Shown: positions 63,942-64,000 of the stretch, piece by piece
Layout of the letters: every line of letters starts with the position of its first letter
Position numbering within the stretch: the first letter of the stretch is position 1
Translations under genes and position numbers: made by a program
Source: WTAW01 sp964406575
GTDB lineage: Bacteria > Acidobacteriota > Aminicenantia > Aminicenantales > Aminicenantaceae
Direction: 5' to 3'
Assembly: GCA_964406575.1 (NCBI GenBank)
Contig: CAYOSH010000019.1
Location: forward strand, 18,348 to 82,347
DNA: 64,000 bases
Notes under the pieces: generated by a model
Told to the model about the DNA's origin: nothing
Seen by the model: the letters and a program-made list of their open reading frames with translations, nothing else
Databases searched by the model: none

Positions 63942-64000
63942 ATGCCGAAAGAAATTAATCGCCGCCAATTCATTCAGAAAAGTGCCGCAATCAGTTTGTC
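63942..64000 (+). CDS. Start of a Tat-exported protein, cut by the window end
   Basis: The ATG follows GGAGGG by 5 nt and opens MPKEINRRQFIQKSAAISL, a twin-arginine signal peptide (NRRQFIQKS). Only 19 codons are in the window, so the mature protein cannot be named. Such signals often head oxidoreductases or hydrolases that fold before export. Confidence 0.75.
   Translation, partial: MPKEINRRQFIQKSAAISL

Overview
This 64 kb window is bacterial chromosomal DNA of medium GC content. Intact genes are closely packed on both strands, and there are no tRNA, rRNA, CRISPR or phage genes. The gene content is dominated by exported hydrolases and peptidases: three M24 family proteins, an S9 peptidase, a C69 dipeptidase, a HExxH metalloprotease and four esterase-fold paralogues. 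With multihaem cytochromes, SYLF and DUF481 proteins and a zinc-ribbon/TPR Ser/Thr kinase, this suggests a Gram-negative heterotroph of the Acidobacteriota/Aminicenantota type that lives on peptides. That lineage is inferred from family content only; no marker gene settles it.

Layout. 0-5 kb: outer-membrane DUF481 protein, a remnant of an alkaline-phosphatase-like gene, SYLF protein, exported serine hydrolase, small membrane protein. 5.3-6.6 kb: an intact IS4-type insertion sequence. 6.7-11.4 kb: two tandem paralogous GntR(YtrA-type)/ABC exporter units behind one strong promoter and palindromic operator, with a 28-residue membrane ORF. 11.6-15.5 kb: redox cluster (five-motif c-type cytochrome, one-haem barrel cytochrome, di-haem peroxidase lipoprotein). 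15.6-16.1 kb: decayed TRAP permease. 16.2-19.6 kb: an ECF sigma factor, a membrane partner likely to be its anti-sigma factor, and Spy/CpxP-like periplasmic proteins. The same promoter motif (GGGAATAAA-N15-GTCTAA) precedes the sigma operon and the divergently placed second Spy-like gene, which defines a likely regulon.

19.7-27.3 kb: C69 dipeptidase, DTW-domain tRNA modification enzyme, exported protein, aminotransferase, and two adjoining UbiA prenyltransferases. 27.6-29.5 kb: seven-repeat propeller protein with a CFI-box C-terminus. 29.9-38.7 kb: M24 peptidase, esterase, second M24 peptidase, ferritin-like protein, exported carbon-nitrogen hydrolase, S9 peptidase. 39-42 kb: PilZ protein, cyclophilin, a frameshifted small exported protein, exported arginase-like protein. 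42-49.7 kb: membrane-anchored alpha/beta hydrolase, HerA-like ATPase, metalloprotease. 49.8-56.7 kb: third M24 peptidase beside three tandem esterase paralogues. 56.9-64 kb: ABM-like protein, Ser/Thr kinase, PAP2-type membrane protein, exported agmatine-deiminase-like protein, and the start of a Tat-exported protein cut by the window end.

Intergenic spaces repeatedly carry two short palindromic repeat families. One shares sequence with the terminal inverted repeat of the IS. Several gene remnants show continuing gene decay. I saw no defence island or biosynthetic cluster. The most informative signals are the ECF promoter pair, the repeated M24/esterase neighbourhood, the doubled UbiA genes and the IS-linked palindromes.
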